A stretch of 15,947 nucleotides of DNA from Pelotomaculum sp. UBA3102 (lineage in GTDB: Bacteria > Bacillota > Desulfotomaculia > Desulfotomaculales > Pelotomaculaceae): contig DFAQ01000022.1 of the NCBI GenBank assembly GCA_002365865.1, positions 5,584 through 21,530 of the forward strand, written 5' to 3'. Position numbers and translations under genes: made by a program. Under the pieces are notes generated by a model. It ran no database searches. It saw only the letters and a program-made list of their open reading frames with translations, and was not told where the DNA came from. How positions within the stretch are numbered: position 1 is the first letter of the stretch; every line of letters starts with the position of its first letter. Shown piece by piece: positions 13,097 to 15,947 of the stretch.

Positions 13097-13921
13097 TTAC
13101 TTCTTCCTGCGCTTGACAATCATCTTATCGCTGGGCTTTTTCTTCCTGGTCCGGGCGCCCAGGGCGGGTTTGCCCCACGGGGTAACCGGGTTGCGGCCGA
13201 CGGGTGAACGTCCTTCGCCACCGCCGTGCGGGTGGTCGACCGGGTTCATAACCACACCGCGTACCGTCGGGCGAATCCCGAGCCAGCGTTTGCGCCCGGC
13301 TTTACCTATGGTCAGGTTTTCATGCTCCACGTTTCCGATCTGCCCGATGGTGGCACGGCATTCCTGCAGCACCAGGCGCATTTCACCGGACGGCATCCTT
13401 ATATTGGCGTACTTTCCTTCTTTGGCCATCAACTGCGCCGCGGTTCCTGCCGAACGGACCATCTGTCCGCCGCCCTTCGGGTGCAGCTCTATATTATGGA
13501 TCATGGTTCCCAGCGGAATTTTTTTCAGCGGCAAACAGTTGCCCGGCTTTATATCGGCATCAAGGCCGGATACTACCGTCTGTCCCGTTTTCAACCCGGC
13601 CGGGGCGATGATATAACGTTTTTCCCCGTCGGCATAATTCAGCAGGGCAATATTGGCGGAACGGTTGGGGTCGTACTCGATGCCGGCGACCTTGGCCGGG
13701 ATGCCGTCTTTATCCCGCTTAAAATCAATGATCCGGTACTTCCGTTTGTGACCGCCGCCGCGGTGCCTTACCGTCATTCGTCCCTGATCGTTGCGCCCGC
13801 CGTTTCTCTTTAACGGCTCTAAAAGCGTCTTTTCCGGTTTGGTTTTGGTAATCTCTTCAAAATCCGAGACCGTTACAAAACGGCGGCCCGGAGATGTAGG
13901 TTTAAATTTCTTTACCGCCAC
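13097..13921 (-). CDS. rplB: 50S ribosomal protein L2
   Basis: L2 is a primary 23S rRNA binding protein needed for subunit association and the peptidyl transferase centre. The 274-residue protein begins MAVKKFKPTSPGRRFVTVSD and carries GGRNDQGRMTVRHRGGGHKR, KVAGIEYDPNRSANIALLNY and GTAAQLMAKEGKYANIRMPS. The C-terminal signature GVVMNPVDHPHGGGEGRSP contains the conserved His-Pro-His-Gly around 230-233. A basic tail ends KRRKK. The start is GTG with AGGAGGTGA, 10 nt from GGAGG to the start codon. It follows rplW closely and is 66 nt from rpsS. Confidence 0.99.
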   Translation of the reverse strand: MAVKKFKPTSPGRRFVTVSDFEEITKTKPEKTLLEPLKRNGGRNDQGRMTVRHRGGGHKRKYRIIDFKRDKDGIPAKVAGIEYDPNRSANIALLNYADGEKRYIIAPAGLKTGQTVVSGLDADIKPGNCLPLKKIPLGTMIHNIELHPKGGGQMVRSAGTAAQLMAKEGKYANIRMPSGEMRLVLQECRATIGQIGNVEHENLTIGKAGRKRWLGIRPTVRGVVMNPVDHPHGGGEGRSPVGRNPVTPWGKPALGARTRKKKPSDKMIVKRRKK

Positions 13922-13951
13922 GTAGCATTCACCTCCTCAACACTTTCCTTA

Positions 13952-14239
13952 CTACATACCTTCAAATATTTCAATCTTATCGCCTGCTCTTAAAGTAACG
14001 ACCGCTTTTTTGTAATCGGGTGTTTTTCCCGGAATATTACGGACCCGCTTGATCCTGCCCTTCACCCGGAGGGTATTGACTTTGGTTACTTTAACTTTAA
14101 AAATACTTTCCACCGCCTGCTTGATTTCGGTTTTATTGGCGGCAGGATCGACGACGAAAGTATATTTGTTGTCCTGCAAAAGGGACGTGCTTTTCTCGGT
14201 GACCACCGGTTTCTTTAAAATATCGCGGGGGTCTTTCAT
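13952..14239 (-). CDS. rplW: 50S ribosomal protein L23
   Basis: L23 borders the peptide exit tunnel and is the main docking site for trigger factor and the signal recognition particle. The 95-residue protein starts MKDPRDILKKPVVTEKSTSL and includes NKYTFVVDPAANKTEIKQAV, ESIFKVKVTKVNTLRVKGR and YKKAVVTLRAGDKIEIFEGM. The ATG overlaps the rplD TAA by one base (TAATG), which strongly suggests coupled translation. It lies 30 nt before rplB. Confidence 0.98.
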   Translation of the reverse strand: MKDPRDILKKPVVTEKSTSLLQDNKYTFVVDPAANKTEIKQAVESIFKVKVTKVNTLRVKGRIKRVRNIPGKTPDYKKAVVTLRAGDKIEIFEGM

Positions 14240-14859
14240 TATGAAAACACCTCCTCGACCTTGGCCACGGCATCTTTGGTAATAACCAGTTTGTCATGGA
14301 CCAGTATGTCGTACACATTGATGCCGGAGGCACTGAGCGATTTGATGTTGGGCAGGTTCCGGGCGGACTTTTCCACCGTCCCGTCGTTTTCGGACGTAAC
14401 CAGCAGGGCGTCGTCCACATTAAGATTGTTCAATATAGTAACCATATCCCTGGTTTTAACCCGCTCCAGTTTTAGTTCGTCCAGGACTACAATATCGCCC
14501 GTACTTACCTTGGACGACAGGGCCGATTTTAACGCCAACCGCTTCATTTTCCTGGGCATGCTGTAACTGTAGTCCCTGGGATGCGGGCCGAAAACGATCC
14601 CGCCTCCGCGCCAGATGGGTGAGCGAATCGTACCGTGGCGGGCCCTGCCGGTACCTTTCTGGCGCCACGGCTTACGGCCGCCGCCCCTGACTTCCGACCT
14701 GGTTTTGGTATCATGGGTGCCCTGGCGGCGGTTGGCAAGCTGCATCACGACGACGTCGTTCATTACCGACTCATTGACCTCGACGCCGAAAATTTCGTCC
14801 TTCAACGCCAGGTCGCCTACCTGCTCGCCGCTGGTATTATACAATGTTACTGTAGGCAT
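14239..14859 (-). CDS. rplD: 50S ribosomal protein L4
   Basis: L4 contacts 23S rRNA domain I and, with L22, forms the narrow part of the exit tunnel; in E. coli it also represses the S10 operon. The 206-residue product starts MPTVTLYNTSGEQVGDLALK. The tunnel loop region reads GGGRKPWRQKGTGRARHGTI, followed by RSPIWRGGGIVFGPHPRDYS and ALKSALSSKV. A C-terminal domain with NLPNIKSLSASGINVYDILV follows. The ATG has a GAGGGG signal 10 nt upstream and lies 23 nt after rplC. Confidence 0.99.
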   Translation of the reverse strand: MPTVTLYNTSGEQVGDLALKDEIFGVEVNESVMNDVVVMQLANRRQGTHDTKTRSEVRGGGRKPWRQKGTGRARHGTIRSPIWRGGGIVFGPHPRDYSYSMPRKMKRLALKSALSSKVSTGDIVVLDELKLERVKTRDMVTILNNLNVDDALLVTSENDGTVEKSARNLPNIKSLSASGINVYDILVHDKLVITKDAVAKVEEVFS

Positions 14860-14882
14860 GACGTGATATCCCCTCTCACTTC

Positions 14883-15518
14883 TTACTTCGCGCGACTTTT
14901 TACGGACGGTTTCACCAGCACCAAGGCACCGTTGGGCCCCGGCACGGCTCCTTTAACGGCCAGCAGGTTGCGCTCAGCGTCTACCTTTACCACTTCCAGA
15001 TTTTGCACCGTCACCCGCTGCGCACCCAGGTGCCCCGGCAACTTCCGGCCTTTAAACACCCTGGCCGGACCTTTTGCGCCCAGTGAACCGGGGCGGCGGT
15101 GGTACTTGGAACCGTGGGCCATGGGTCCCCGGTGAAACCCGTGACGCTTGATCCCCCCGGCAAAACCGCGGCCTTTGCTGGTCCCTACCACGTCGATCTT
15201 TTCGCCCTGGGAAAAGATATCGGCCTTGATTTCCTGTCCGACCCGGTATGATTCGGGGTCTTCCACCCGCAGTTCCCGCAAAAAACGCAGCGGGCGGACT
15301 CCTGCCCTGGAAAAATGTCCTTTCAACGGTTTATTAAAAAGTCGCTCCCTTTTGGTACCGAACCCTATCTGAATTGCGCCGTACCCGTCCTGCTCCGCCG
15401 TTTTTTTCTGCACGACTGTGCACGGGCCTGCCTCGATAACGGTTACGGGAACGGCAATACCGTCACCGGTAAAAATTTGGGTCATTCCAACTTTCTTTCC
15501 GAGAATACCTTTAGGCAT
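14883..15518 (-). CDS. rplC: 50S ribosomal protein L3
   Basis: L3 is one of the first proteins to bind 23S rRNA during 50S assembly, and its extended loop reaches toward the peptidyl transferase centre. The 211-residue protein starts MPKGILGKKVGMTQIFTGDG and contains VTVIEAGPCTVVQKKTAEQD. The conserved loop reads GTSKGRGFAGGIKRHGFHRG, followed by GPMAHGSKYHRRPGSLGAKG. It ends with VKGAVPGPNGALVLVKPSVK. An ATG start lies 8 nt after GGAGG and 50 nt after rpsJ. Confidence 0.99.
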   Translation of the reverse strand: MPKGILGKKVGMTQIFTGDGIAVPVTVIEAGPCTVVQKKTAEQDGYGAIQIGFGTKRERLFNKPLKGHFSRAGVRPLRFLRELRVEDPESYRVGQEIKADIFSQGEKIDVVGTSKGRGFAGGIKRHGFHRGPMAHGSKYHRRPGSLGAKGPARVFKGRKLPGHLGAQRVTVQNLEVVKVDAERNLLAVKGAVPGPNGALVLVKPSVKSRAK

Positions 15519-15568
15519 GTTTTATACCTCCATATTTCAGGTGCCTTAAAACCGTAAAACCGGCACTA

Positions 15569-15877
15569 TCACAGCTTGATCTCAATGTCCACACCCGCTG
15601 GCAGATCCAGGCGCATCAACGCGTCAACGGTCTTCGAATTGGGTTCCAAAATATCGATGAGGCGCTTGTGCGTGCGCATTTCGAACTGCTCGCGGGAGTC
15701 CTTGTTCACGTGGGGACTGCGTAAAATAGTATAAATGTTTTTTTCCGTGGGAAGCGGAACCGGACCTGCTACGGACGCACCCGTCCTTTTCGCGGTTTCT
15801 ACGATTTTTTGGGCGGACTGGTCAAGCATGTGGTGATCGAAGGCCTTCAGCCTGATCCTGATTTTTTGGCTTTTCAT
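15569..15877 (-). CDS. rpsJ: 30S ribosomal protein S10 (NusE)
   Basis: S10 sits in the 30S head and, as NusE, also links ribosomes and antitermination complexes to NusG-bound RNA polymerase. The 102-residue product starts MKSQKIRIRLKAFDHHMLDQ and includes IVETAKRTGASVAGPVPLPT and KNIYTILRSPHVNKDSREQF. It continues EMRTHKRLIDILEPNSKTVD and ends LPAGVDIEIKL. The ATG has AAAAGGAGG 11 nt upstream. It is the first gene of the S10 block; only 44 nt separate it from the upstream stop codon, and I see no convincing promoter there. Confidence 0.99.
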   Translation of the reverse strand: MKSQKIRIRLKAFDHHMLDQSAQKIVETAKRTGASVAGPVPLPTEKNIYTILRSPHVNKDSREQFEMRTHKRLIDILEPNSKTVDALMRLDLPAGVDIEIKL

Positions 15878-15921
15878 TCGTTTCTGGTCCTCCTTTTCGC
15901 CCGATTGCCGGACAACGTAAG

Positions 15922-15947
15922 CTATTCATTGATTCCCGTTACGACGC
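15922..15947 (-). CDS. tuf: C-terminal codons of elongation factor Tu (partial, 5' off window)
   Basis: In the minus-strand frame ending with the TAG at 15922-15924 the last residues read VVTGINE. This resembles the usual bacterial EF-Tu ending (GAGVVT followed by three or four residues closing in E). tuf is the normal gene before rpsJ in the str-S10 arrangement, and the 44-nt spacing is reasonable. Only about eight codons are visible, so the call rests on position and a short match and is moderate. Confidence 0.55.

Noticed and set aside
1..15947. Search for CRISPR arrays, insertion sequences, tRNA genes or a novel defence-type system
   Set aside because: Apart from short spacers, the whole window is accounted for by conserved housekeeping genes. 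No repeat array, transposase, tRNA fold or unexplained gene cluster was seen.

Overview
The window is the tuf-end / S10-spc-alpha ribosomal protein supercluster of a bacterium. Every gene lies on the minus strand, so transcription runs from high to low coordinates. The organism is most likely a Firmicute of the class Clostridia, in the Desulfotomaculum/Pelotomaculum style (inference). The supporting points are the Firmicute gene order (rplQ followed by an ECF-transporter ATPase, and a KOW protein between map and infA), a zinc-type 61-residue S14, a four-cysteine S4, a four-cysteine L24, strong GGAGG ribosome binding sites, and moderately high G+C with many GTG starts.

Layout in the direction of transcription: the last codons of a gene that fits tuf sit at the right edge. 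Next comes the S10 block: rpsJ, rplC, rplD, rplW, rplB, rpsS, rplV, rpsC, rplP, rpmC, rpsQ. The spc block follows: rplN, rplX, rplE, rpsN, rpsH, rplF, rplR, rpsE, rpmD, rplO, secY. After it come map, a small KOW-domain gene, infA and rpmJ. The alpha block is rpsM, rpsK, rpsD, rpoA, rplQ. The left edge holds a 3'-truncated ecfA (cobalt/vitamin-type ECF ATPase) that runs off the window. Two small genes, rpmD (59 aa) and rpmJ (37 aa), and the edge-truncated ecfA and tuf were found by reading the minus strand directly.

The genes form one co-oriented, tightly packed transcription unit or a few nested ones. Spacers are 0 to 114 nt, several Shine-Dalgarno (SD) sequences overlap the preceding stop codon, and rplP/rpmC and rplD/rplW overlap. 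Together they supply large- and small-subunit proteins, the Sec translocon channel, the methionine aminopeptidase that trims nascent chains, initiation factor 1 and the RNA polymerase alpha subunit. No stretch over about 115 nt lacks a gene.

I see no mobile element, CRISPR array, tRNA, rRNA or obviously novel system. The points worth a second look are modest. There is no adk gene between secY and map. About 14 of 32 visible starts are not ATG, and several automatic starts need trimming. Spacers before rpoA, rplV, rpsS and ecfA contain inverted repeats. The infA start is oddly far from its SD.
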